Both the position numbers and the translations under genes were made by a program. This document shows positions 1 through 9,495 of a stretch of 26,673 bases of DNA, in pieces; within the stretch, counting starts at the first letter, position 1; the number at the start of each line of letters is the position of its first letter. Under the pieces are notes generated by a model. The model saw only the letters and a program-made list of their open reading frames with translations. It was not told the DNA's origin and searched no databases. Source of the stretch: Saccoglossus kowalevskii (lineage: Eukaryota; Hemichordata; Enteropneusta; Harrimaniidae). The DNA is taken from positions 100,166 to 126,838 of the forward strand of contig NW_003112477.1 of the NCBI RefSeq assembly GCF_000003605.2, written 5' to 3'.

Positions 1-557
1 TTTCGTTCGGCGGTCTGATGCCTTCAGTGTAGATTTTGCCTCTCCGACATAGAAATCTCTGAATCTTCTTTCTACCTCTCTTTCTTTTTACGCCACGCAT
101 AATGTAATGATAAAAATTAGGAAAAAAACGCCGAGGAAATATAATGTTTGGTTTGCTAGCGAGCGAGAACTGATTTCAGAATAATTGTACATGCGCGTGA
201 TTGAATGAACTATGACCCGTACAATCGCGATTTGCATATTGTCAATCAAAGGTCCTGTTATTTGCTTACTCATGCAAATTAGGCAATTGGACATAAACAT
301 TGCCACGTGTGAGTGTTTTGTATTTTTAATCAGAAAATAACCAGCAATTTTAACGGTGTTCCATTAAGAATTCATTGATCAAATTTTCACAGAATGTTCT
401 CCAGATAAAAATCTATATGAAAAACGAAAAAAACTATTTTTGATTGAAATTCACAAAGAAACTGCATCTCTACCTTAAAGCTCATGCAAACATACTTGTA
501 AACAGTAACATGTAAACATGCCCGTACCATTGTATTACTTTCCTGAACTATTATCAC
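1..557 (+). other. Partial intron upstream of first visible eIF2A exon
   Basis: No conserved upstream eIF2A exon was found in any frame, so this is the 3' end of an intron that begins outside the window. It contains two octamer-like sites (ATTTGCAT near 231 and ATGCAAAT near 273). The open frames here are short and unconvincing. Confidence 0.6.
540..557 (+). other. Probable U12-type AT-AC intron 3' end (branch site and AC acceptor)
   Basis: The conserved eIF2A segment ICLAGFGNLRG begins here, yet the last AG upstream (504-505) leaves an in-frame TAA at 506-508, and no other AG precedes the conserved codons. TTCCTGAAC at 540-548 differs at one position from the minor-spliceosome branch consensus TTCCTTRAC. 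An AC dinucleotide at 556-557 lies 10 nt past the branch adenosine at 547, a typical U12 spacing. Splicing there leaves TT as the end of a split codon, giving I or L before ICLAGF. The intron's 5' end (expected ATATCCTT) is outside the window. Confidence 0.6.
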
Positions 558-3500
558 TTATTTGTCTTGCTGGATTTGGTAATCTGAGGGGTAACATGGT
601 GAGTATTGGGATCTCTAAAGTTGTATGCTAGCAGTTTAAAGTGCCTGTGAAATGGCTGCTATTTTCACGCCTAAAATTATCCATTGATACATAAATATTA
701 TTATTTTGTTATGTTTCTAAGCATGAATTATTTTTTTAAGTGAAAAAATGTGTTTTAAACTCAATCTACGGCAACTTTATTTTTGTGTATTTTAAAACGA
801 GGCTCCTCATTAACTTCTTATTTGCATACAGAAATTCTCCTTGTGACGTCAGAAGGGGAAGTCGCATGGCAGCTTACATTGCCGATACGTGTAAATAAGA
901 CAAATTTCTTCTGCAGTTTTCTCGTCTTTGACTAAATTTTCACTTATGTACTTGTTCGTCGAGGAGGAATGGACCATAATGAACACATAGTATCAATTTT
1001 TGTTGCATGGGGTTTACTTAGATGTTCGTTCTGGTGTAGCTGGTCACCGTGATCGTCAGCGGCGCACGTTTGTACACTATCGCTGGACAAAATAGAATTT
1101 GACATCAGAATTATCTCGTTCTTTAGCAGGTTACTAGGCACGTCACTACACTGTTTTATTTCATCGATCGTCTGAGGAAAGCTTTCAAAATTAAAATAAA
1201 AGAGAACATATTTTGACATTCTAAACATTAGACCATAGTGATCACTGTAAAATAATTTAAAAAACGACAAATCACAGTTACAAAATAAATGACAGCCGCG
1301 TGGAAATAAATTGAAATTTTGTTGAAATAGGTGAACGCGTCGGGTCACGGCGAGGGCAAGTGCGTTAAAAGCGGCGTTTAATTGGATAACAAAAATAATC
1401 GGGATCGACACACATACAGATAAATTCAAAGTGGATTCGAGTTAGCGTGATCCATGGCGTGATTGTCATAATTATAACATCATATTAAAACTTTATTTGG
1501 TGGAAACACATTGACCAAGCCCGGATTCTTATTTCAGAAATTATTACGCAGATCAAGCTGCAAGCATGGAGGTAAAAAAAGAACAGAATTCGACATTCAA
1601 CACAAACCACCAAACAATTCAGAAACTTTTAGCCTTCGAAAATGAAAACAATTAGCAGTGTGTAAGGGCTGTGTAATTTCCTGTTTGTCCGACGCTTCGT
1701 TTTCGTGTCACTGTCAAAATTATTGCTATCTTTTACCTCAGACTAGTAATACTAGTATTACTAGTCTGAGCTTTTACTTAACAGGGACTAAATGGTCTCT
1801 ATAAAACGATAATCAGGATCGCAAAAAAGTCGACTCATTTGAAACACTTGCCGGACATCTCTCTCTCTCTTCTGAAATACGCCTCGGTGATCATGGTCCG
1901 GAATCTATTTCTTTCAAAAGTGTTGCGCCAGGTTTATGTTGTCGGCATTTCTCTTAAAACCTAGTTGTTTTTTTCATGAACGAGGACAGTTTTTCCAAAA
2001 AATGAATCTGAGGTTAAGTGGCTTTTGTCCACTAATGTCGCACCTTCGGATCGATTAGAAACGTGTGAATACTTGCACTATGACTATACGTTTCACAACA
2101 CAACATCTAAAAACTCTCTCTCTCAAAAAAAAAAGAAAATAGACAAAAAAAGAAGAAGAAAAAACGCCGACTGAAAAATGTATATCGTTTAAAAGTATAC
2201 TGAATGACCAGTGTTATTACGGCTCAGGGGTATGACTTCCTCTCACATTTTGGCATTTGATGGCGCACTTTCGGCGAGTCGGAAATCCGGAAACAGTCAA
2301 CCGTTTCAGGATAGGTGAGCGTGGCTACAACACGAGAAATATCCCAAATTTACTTGGATACGAGTAATCATTTTCAGCAAAAAAATCAATAACTGCTCGT
2401 TTCAGTGGGATACAGATCTAAAATGGGAAACGCGAGGGTAGGCATTGCACAGGCACTTTAATGCAAATTCTACATGTTCTGTTGAAACTGCCAATGGAAT
2501 GCAGATAGTTACTGTGTACCAATCTTGTAGGCAAAAGAAATTAACCTTTTCACCACCAGATTTTTTTGTTCAAATTTTTCTTTAATATTTCTAGAAATGA
2601 ACCTTAATTTTGAAGCCAACTGACAAAATTTGAGTCAATTTTCAGCTTTTACTCAAAAGATTTGACTCGTTTTATTCCAATCTTCTAAACGAAGGAGCAG
2701 ACTATAAACAGGACTATTTTGTGAATTTGTGATGAAAAGATGGAACTGGTGGTGAAAAGGTTAAACGGGAGATGTTTACAGAGACAGGCCACTTGATTAT
2801 GGCTATCTAAAAAAATTTCGGAAAAAAATGCTTTTCCTACATAGTTGTATTGTAGGTTTTTATGGTATTCCCAAAATGAGTGGAAACCTGTGTTAGTGTG
2901 GTCAGAAATAATTTGAGATCCATTAACAATGACTTGTTATGGTAATTCATTATGTATTACCCTTCATGATTTGATTTCAAGGAATTTTGGGATCGCAAAC
3001 AGTTGAATATGGTGAGCGAGATGCAGGCCAGTGATTCTACATCTTTTGAGTGGTGTCCAGATGGGGTTCATATCCTGACATCAACATGTGCTCCAAGACT
3101 CAGAGTTGGCAATGGGCAAGTTTCTTATAAATAGAATTAGTCTTGGTCTTTATATCCTATGACTAAAAATACACCTCAATCCAAACAAATGTAGTATCGA
3201 AGTGATTTATTATTAATGAGAAAAAAATGTGTATTATATATTGAAATATTCAATACTTCAATTTCATGATGTCTGATGAATGACTATTTGTCGTATGCAA
3301 ACTGATATCCATGTACAGTGATACCCAATTTAGATCGTCAGTCCGTCTCATTTACTAATCAACACAATGTGCACTAATTAGAAATTAGCAAGACTATCAA
3401 GATTATCATAAAACATGAGCAAAAAACACACTAACCATTACCATTTTATATAATTACTCACTGTCTGGAAGTGATTTCTAGATTTTTCGATTTTGCAATT

Positions 3501-5472
3501 TACATTTCCTGAATTCTCATCATCTCCTTCAAATATCACATCCCTTCCATATCTTCATCATACATGTCTTTTATTGTGTTGTACTCAAAGATTTAATTTC
3601 AATCTAATAGGGACATTTATGTAACATTGTTAAATGTGTAAATGGTCTGTCATTATTTACACACAGGTTCAAAATCTGGAATTACTCTGGTGCTCTTCTT
3701 TATGAAACGACAATAGAAGCCAATGCTGAATTGTGGGAAGCAAAATGGCAGTCATTCCCAGTAGAAGTATTTCAAGAAAAGTCTACTAGATCAGGGGGTC
3801 ATAGTGCTATCAAAGTCTCCAAACCAGAACCAAAGCCAGCTGCTTATCGGCCACCAGGATTGAGAGGACAACCTCAAAGAAAAGCTGATGGTTTGGTAGG
3901 ATGCAATTTTGTATTTATTTCTCATTTATTTGATGTTTAGCAAGTAATCTGTTTAATCGTTTTTCTTCATTTCTTCTCTAGCATGCTGATGATAAAGAGT
4001 TACCTCAGAATATGAAAACTCAAACCACAAATCCAGGTAAATCAACTGTTGTATCATTTTGCAAATCAGCTTAGCGTCATAGGCTACATTTGTACTTTGA
4101 GATCATATGTCAAAAGATTTAATCCTTCATGTTAGTAGTCCGATTTCCATTAAACAGATTCCAATTAAACATAATATGTAGATTCCCTGGGATAATGTAC
4201 AGACCTGATCAGTTTAATAATCCTTCTATATTAATTACCTAATTGACCTAAATGCAATACTTATCCATACATGTTCAATTCAATCATTTTCAATAGAAGG
4301 TTTATCCAAGACTGCATTGAAAAAGAAAAAAAGAAAAGAAGCTAAAGTGAGGGCTCTGCAACAGGCTGATCATGTTGTGAGTACATATTTTTTTTAGTTC
4401 TAATGTCATCGAAGATGTTATATCAACAATGCAGTGATTATTAGTTTATTTTATTAGATTATTTCCTTGAAAAAGGCATATTCTGTGAATATCTCTTCAG
4501 GTTAACTCTGTCTCACTTTAAGCTAATTGGGTCAGTATTTCTGGTGCATTATTATAGAATTGTGCAATGTAAATAAGTCCTTTGCATACATGCATGGATA
4601 ACTAATAAACATGGCAAATAGCTAATATTGTATAGAATAATATCAACTTTGTTTTGAGTAAGACACTTTGAAAAGACAGCAGAGCTATTTAGACCATGAG
4701 GTCGCTTGTTTGTAAATTCTGTGTAAATTCTCCTGAAATAAGAGTGAAGCATCTCTGTTGTCTCTTGCAGGATTCAAGGTCACAGGAACAGAAAGATGCA
4801 ATTGCCATGGCAACTTATGTCACTGCTCCAATTTCAAGTGGTGATAATAATCCAGCTAAGGAAACAGAGAATAGACTTAGAGCAGTAAAAAAGGTTGGTT
4901 TGCTCAAAATATGGGAAACATGTTGTGTGTGTGTTTGTGTGTGTGAATGAATGCGAGGCAGGCGTCTTCTCAATAAAATTTAGAAAGTAAAGTACCAACA
5001 AAAGTAACTTGTGTTCTGGTGACACTCAATTTTCGACTCCGACTTCATGCCAGTTGCCTGAATTCCGGTAAAATGTATACTGCACTATTTCTTTTTACAT
5101 GCAAGATTTAATAACAAAATGTTAAATTTTGTCACCACTCGTGTGATTGGTCAGATTTAGAAGCTCAATCCCATGAATGTGGTTCAGTAGTTGTTTTATT
5201 GGACCGAGTTTACCAAGTTTCCAATTTTTTAGTTTATATTCTATTCCATCAAAGCAGTTTTACAGAATAGTTCATAGAATGCTGTGATCCATCCTACAAT
5301 AGATATAGATAGATTGATTAAGTTGTTTCCGTCTTTGAATCAGAAACTGAATCAGATAAGAAAGATGAAGGAAGAACAGGCATCTGGCAAGAAAATGGAT
5401 CCTAATCAGCTGAAGAAAATAGCATGTGAAGCGGAATTACAGAAAGAACTAAAGAAGCTGCAGATATCATAG
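558..5472 (+). CDS. EIF2A: eIF2A, C-terminal half (7 exons, 5' part outside window)
   Basis: Eukaryotic translation initiation factor 2A, a cytoplasmic factor that can bring initiator tRNA to the 40S subunit independently of eIF2. Exons by splice site and phase are 558-598, 2982-3115, 3667-3895, 3982-4036, 4297-4376, 4771-4893 and 5344-5472. The phases join without conflict and give about 263 residues, against about 585 for the animal protein. Seen in order: LAGFGNLRG and FEWCPDGVHILTSTCAPRL, which are final blades of the N-terminal beta-propeller; NGFKIWNYSG; then AAYRPPGLRGQ and LPQNMK; a lysine-rich SKTALKKKKRKEAK; and a charged helical tail ending KELKKLQIS. Each segment aligns with remembered animal eIF2A. 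The exon 2-3 intron has a GC donor and the intron before 558 appears to end in AC. The family call is very secure. Boundaries are secure except the start at 558. Confidence 0.95.
944..1243 (-). CDS. Candidate antisense exon in eIF2A intron, unknown product
   Basis: The minus strand is open from 1429 to a stop at 944-946, long for such AT-rich DNA, but without an ATG in its first half. A good acceptor (pyrimidine-rich, TTTTACAG) ends at 1244. The 99 codons beyond it read like protein: DHYGLMFRMSKY, then FPQTIDEIKQCSDVPSNLL, then a histidine- and serine-rich end. A TTTATT on the plus strand near 776 would give a minus-strand poly(A) signal. No family recognised; it may be chance. Confidence 0.2.
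   Translation of the reverse strand, partial: DHYGLMFRMSKYVLFYFNFESFPQTIDEIKQCSDVPSNLLKNEIILMSNSILSSDSVQTCAADDHGDQLHQNEHLSKPHATKIDTMCSLWSIPPRRTST
1737..1770. repeat. 34-bp perfect palindrome
   Basis: The 34 bases equal their own reverse complement, with no spacer. The left arm is CTCAGACTAGTAATACT and the right arm is its complement, and the symmetry stops abruptly at both ends. It could extrude as a cruciform or be the joined ends of a small transposon. It contains CTAGT three times. Confidence 0.9.
2541..2764. mobile_element. piggyBac-like MITE, copy 1
   Basis: TTAA at 2541-2544 and 2761-2764 flank an element with perfect 15-bp terminal inverted repeats (CCTTTTCACCACCAG at 2545-2559, its complement at 2746-2760). 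The TTAA target duplication and CCY-type terminus are hallmarks of piggyBac transposons. At 216 bp and without coding capacity it is non-autonomous. A related copy lies at 11613-11805 and shares internal text such as 'TTTCTRGAAATGAACC' and 'GCAGACTATAAA'. Confidence 0.85.
3116..3666 (+). other. GC-AG intron of eIF2A
   Basis: The exon ends AATGG at 3115 and the intron starts GCAAGT at 3116. The acceptor is ACACAG at 3661-3666. Only this junction gives the conserved N-G-F-K-I-W reading (AAT GG|G TTC AAA). The nearby GT at 3120-3121 would put the next exon out of frame. GCAAGT is the usual strong form of a GC donor read by the major spliceosome. Confidence 0.85.
3896..5343 (+). other. Smaller eIF2A introns and their contents
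   Basis: Introns 3896-3981, 4037-4296, 4377-4770 and 4894-5343 have GT donors (GTAGGA, GTAAAT, GTGAGT, GTTGGT) and AG acceptors. Around 4190-4255 lies a fragment of the ~145-bp satellite family found at 6190-7560 ('CAGACCTGATCAGTTTAATA', then 'ATTAATTACCTAATT'). A short (TG)n run follows the donor at 4921-4947. No further coding sequence is apparent. Confidence 0.7.
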
Positions 5473-5496
5473 CAAATGTTTATTTTATGAAGATGA

Positions 5497-5502
5497 AATA
5501 AA
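5497..5502 (+). terminator. Poly(A) signal AATAAA of eIF2A
   Basis: AATAAA begins 24 nt after the eIF2A stop codon (TAG, 5470-5472). A T/GT-rich stretch follows from about 5512. This implies a very short 3' UTR of roughly 45 nt. Confidence 0.8.
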
Positions 5503-5519
5503 ACAACATTTCAGTGTCT

Positions 5520-6180
5520 TCCTTTTTCTCATTATTTTATATACATACATTTTATTCTCTAAAGTAATGTTTATAACAGCTTTAAAATGAACAATAACAT
5601 GAATATGAAAAAACTTGTACTCTTAGTAACAACATTGCATTATAGAATCACTGTTGGACATTTTTACGGTGGTAACCACAACATAATTTTATTTAACACT
5701 CCGCCACTATCAGTATCTTCAATAGTTTGAAAACAATATTATCATTATTTTTCCAAATATTGTCATCAAGGCAGTTAATTATTAAATTATCCTATTATAA
5801 AATTTTCTTGCATATTACTCATCCAAGTCTATTTCAGTTTCTCGAAACAAAAGGCAGCATTATAGACAGCCATGAATGAGTTGATAGGTTGTTTCCATGG
5901 TATATTAAAACAAATCTAGTGCCATGAATAATATTTACTTTCTGTCCCATATAACTATATATCTTTTCTTGTAAGTAAATTGTCAATTTCAGGTTGCATC
6001 TGTCTAGTTGTGATTGGGCTAGAAATAAATGCAAGTACACCATTAACTGGTGCTTTAATTATTAATTTGTTCCCTTGTGCGGTAACACATACTTTGTGGC
6101 AGCGATGTCAAGAGCATTCAGGCCAGATTGGGCGTGTGTAAACAAAAACTCCAAAGTAGATTGTGATTAAATTTGGTACC
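5520..6180. other. Intergenic, no feature recognised
   Basis: AT-rich sequence downstream of the eIF2A poly(A) site. Only short open frames occur and no repeat structure was recognised. Confidence 0.6.
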
Positions 6181-6189
6181 TCAGGGTAA

Positions 6190-7560
6190 TGTGCAGACAT
6201 GATTAGTGTTAGGGCCATTTTGGTACATATTAATTGACTCCTGTGTGCACACAATGGGAGTCTTTGCAGTTAGCGTGTCTGTATGTATGTATGTGTGTCC
6301 GTCTGTTCCACTGATATCTCAAGAACCATACACTGATTTTTGATGAAACTTGGTGCACAGATGCTCTGGGCCAATGCGCAGATTTGATTAGGTTTTGGTA
6401 AAAATCCCATGCATATTAATTACCTAATTTGCGTGATAATTAGCTGATTTTTAGCTGTTCCATGACTGTTCCACTGATATCTAAAGAATATTTAAAGAAC
6501 CACTCATTGGATTTTGATAAAACTTGGCACATATATGGTCTGAACTAATGTGCAGATTTTATTAGTTTTGGATAAAAATCTGTGCAATATTAATTACCTA
6601 ATTTGCATAATGATTAATCAATATTTGGCTTTTCCACTGATATCACATTTCAATAAAACTTGGTACATAAATGTCATAGGACACTGCACAGACCTGATAG
6701 TTTTTAGGGTAATATCAGTACATATTAATTACCTAATTTGCATAATTAATTAATTTTCAGCTTTTGATATTTCAAGTAATAATCATCACATTTTAATAAA
6801 ACTTGGTTCATAGACGTCATAGGACACTGCACAGACCTGATAGTTTTTAGGGCAATATCAGTATATATTAATTACCTAATTTGCATAATTAATTTTCAGC
6901 TTTTGATATTTCAAGTAGTAATCATCACATTTCAATGAAACTTGGTACATAGTTACTTAAGGACTGTGCAGGACTGATTAGTTTTGGGGTAAATAATTGT
7001 GCATATTAATTAACTTATTAGCATAATTAGCTAATTTGCATAATTAATTAATTTTAGCTTTCGATATTTCAAGTAGTAATCATCACATTTCAATGAAACT
7101 TGATACATAGTTACTTAAGGACTGTGCAAGACTGATTAGTTTTGGGGTAAATAATTGTGCATATTAATTAACTTATTAGCATAATTAGTTCATGTTCAGC
7201 TTTTGCCTGATATCTCGAGTAATAATCATATTTCAATGAGACTTGCTACATAGATCTTTTAGGACTATGTAGAGACCTGATTAGTTTTAGGGTAAATAAT
7301 TGTGGATATTAATTACCTAATTTGCATAATTAGTTAATTTTGTCCATGGATATTCCACTGATATATAAAGAACTACCAATTGGATTTTTAATGAAACTTT
7401 CTCATCATCAAATTTCAATGAATCTAAAACTATGCAGAGACCCAATTAAATAGTTGTGCTTATTAATCACCTAATTAAAATAATTAATTAACACTGATAT
7501 CTCAATTACTGATCGTCACATTTGAATAAAATTTGGTACATAAATGCTCTAAGACGATAG
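6190..7560. repeat. Degenerate ~145-bp satellite array
   Basis: The core 'ATTAATTACCTAATTTGCAT' or a close variant recurs at about 6416, 6589, 6724, 6867, 7005, 7163, 7308 and 7460, giving units of roughly 135-173 bp. Other shared pieces are 'AAACTTGGTACATA', 'CACTGATATCTCAAG' and 'GATTAGTTTTRGGGTAA'. A (TGTA)n/(TCCG) stretch lies at 6270-6300. Five units keep a perfect ATTTGCAT octamer (6601, 6736, 6879, 7034, 7320). Divergence is high, so the array is old. Confidence 0.8.
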
Positions 7561-7888
7561 ACAGGCCCGATTAATTATGGGTTGAAATTTGTTCATAGTT
7601 TTTTTGTTCTAATCATATTTCAATGAAACTTGGTAAATAGATATTACATTATGCAGACCTTATTAGTTTTACAATCAAATCAAATTAGTTTTCAGCTTTT
7701 TCCATCAATATCTTGTATACAAGTAATTTTGAATTAATTTTTAATGTGTCTTCAATGCTTCTCAGCACACGGGAGTTCTTTCTAAGCTTTCTTTGATTTT
7801 CTCATTTCAGCCAGTGTTAACAAAATATCAAAAACTTCATAGTGAAGTTTTTATAACATAAACTCTGATGGTGCATTAGGATTTATCA

Positions 7889-9001
7889 TAGCCCTGCGTA
7901 CAGTGATGTGTGTACGGGGACGCGGTCGCTTGATAGATGTCCCCACCACAGCCCTGCGTACAGTGATGTGTGTACGGGGACGCGGTCGGTTGATAGATGT
8001 CCCCACCACAGCCCTGCGTACAGTGATGTGTGTACAGGGACGCGGTCGGTTGATAGATGTCCCCACCACAGCCCTGCGTACAGTGCTGTGTGTACAGGGA
8101 CGCGGTCGGTTGATAGATGTCCCCACCACAGCCCTGCGTACAGTGATGTGTGTACAGGGACGCGGTCGGTTGATAGATGTCCCCACCACAGCCCTGCGTA
8201 CAGTGCTGTGTGTACAGGGACGCGGTCGGTTGATAGATGTCCCCACCACAGCCCTGCGTACAGTGCTGTGTGTACAGGGACGCGTTCGGTTGATAGATGT
8301 CCCCACCACAGCCCTGCATACAGTGCTGTGTGTACAGGGACGCAGTCGGTTGATAGATGTCCCCACCACAGCCCTACGTACAGTGCTGTGTGTACAGGGA
8401 CGCAGTCGCTTGATAGATGTCCTCACCACAGCCCTGCGTACAGTGATGTGTGTACAGGGACGCGTTCGGTTGATAGATGTCCCCACCACAGCCCTGCGTA
8501 CAGTGCTGTGTGTAACGGGACGCGGTCGGTTGATAGATGTCCCAACCACAGCCCTGCATACCTCCATAGATAAAGTCTGGGTGCGCAAGTTAAAAATAAG
8601 TAGTTTCCCAGCCGAAATCGGTTGAAATGACGATAGTTATCAGTAACAACCATTACAAAATTATCTGAAACTGAAATGTCTTAAAAAAACAACTACTAAA
8701 GACGGAAAAATTGTAAATGTGTAGGTACCGGAGGAATCATCCACCAAACGTCAACATTTTTAATTTAATTCATGCGAGAGAATGCGTTTGTTTTAGGGCA
8801 AAATAGCCGATTTCATCCACAATTGGACTTCGAACTGGGAGTGCTGGATATATCTGTTAATCATCATTTTTGGTACCTGGGCATGTTGTTTCATTAAAAA
8901 AAGTTATATTTTTCAAAGTCCCGTACTTCGTCTATGGAGGTACGCAGCGCTGTGGTAGGGGACATCTATCAACCAAACACGTCCCTGTACACGCAGGGCT
9001 A
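7889..9001. mobile_element. Foldback-type element with tandem-repeat terminal inverted repeats
   Basis: The ends are perfect inverted 11-mers (TAGCCCTGCGT at 7889-7899 and its complement at 8991-9001). They are flanked by a perfect 9-bp direct repeat GATTTATCA (7880-7888 and 9002-9010), consistent with a target-site duplication. The left arm has eleven 60-bp units. The right arm has one inverted, partly deleted unit (about 8943-9000). Both arms continue inward into a matching ~20-bp segment that starts CCTCCATAGA (left 8562, right complement ending 8941). The ~340-bp centre has no usable open frame. Drosophila FB elements also have tandem-repeat termini and 9-bp duplications. Non-autonomous; the superfamily is inferred. 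Confidence 0.75.
7891..8561. repeat. 60-bp minisatellite, 11 units plus 11 bp
   Basis: Exactly 60 bp per unit from 7891 to 8550, then a partial unit to 8561. Units begin GCCCTGCGTACAGTG and end GATGTCCCCACCACA. They differ by scattered substitutions (for example A or C in GTGATG/GTGCTG, CGG or CAG or CGT in the middle). GC content is far above the surroundings. It forms most of the left arm of the foldback element. Confidence 0.97.
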
Positions 9002-9318
9002 GATTTATCAGTGCAAATGTACAAGAACTGATGAGTGCACCAGGATTTATCAGTGTTAGTGCACACAACTGGATTTTAATTACAAATACACTGCAAAATT
9101 AAATATTCAGTCTCCCACAATATTTGCCACTCGATAATTGTACATTCTACACTGAAAATTATGTTAACTTTATATTGTGAAACTTGTAGCTGTGTGTATT
9201 AATTATCAATAGCATATCAATTGCAACCCTGAATGCACTCTTGATGAGGGATGAGTACAAAGTCTAAATTTATGGTGTACATATTCATAAAATTCCCTTA
9301 GCTGATAGGAAGTACAAA

Positions 9319-9495
9319 TACTGTGGAATACTTTATTTTCGCTGGATTTAATTTTCGCTGAAAAGGCTTTTTGCTTGGAATTTATTTTCACTGATTTTTG
9401 ATGAGTTTAATGTGAAATATAGGAAAAAAAGTATATTCGCTGGATTTTATTTTCACGGAATCATCCCTTCAGCGAAAATAAATTATTCTACAGTA
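9319..9495. mobile_element. TA-flanked MITE (Tc1/mariner-like target)
   Basis: TA dinucleotides at 9319-9320 and 9494-9495 flank a 173-bp element. Its 24-bp terminal inverted repeats match at 22 positions (start CTGTGGAATAC on the left, CTGTAGAATAA read inward from the right, both continuing TTTATTTTCGCTG). The interior repeats 'TTCGCTGGATTT' twice. There is no coding capacity. TA duplication fits Tc1/mariner transposition, but the family is not established. Confidence 0.75.

Larger units (their letters stand above)
599..2981 (+). other. Large eIF2A intron (2.4 kb)
   Basis: GT donor (GTGAGT) at 599 and acceptor TTTCAAG ending at 2981, both phase 0. It holds a consensus CRE (TGACGTCA, 844-851), a 34-bp perfect palindrome (1737-1770), pyrimidine runs near 1860 and 2117, and a TTAA-flanked MITE (2541-2764). 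A candidate antisense exon at 944-1243 is listed separately. Confidence 0.75.

Noticed and set aside
5284-5343. Upstream extension of the last eIF2A exon
   Set aside because: It precedes the acceptor CAG at 5341-5343, and phase and homology start at 5344 (KLNQIRKMK).
7891-8561. CRISPR-like array
   Set aside because: The units are contiguous 60-mers without unique spacers, in a eukaryotic locus.
7851-8653. Several overlapping 60-245 codon frames on both strands
   Set aside because: They are produced by the 60-bp minisatellite, whose length keeps frames open; no known protein repeat matches.
8562-8941. A separate TA-flanked MITE nested in the minisatellite
   Set aside because: The inner CCTCCATAGA arms are continuous with the outer inverted arms, and the outer ends have a 9-bp duplication, so one foldback element explains both better.
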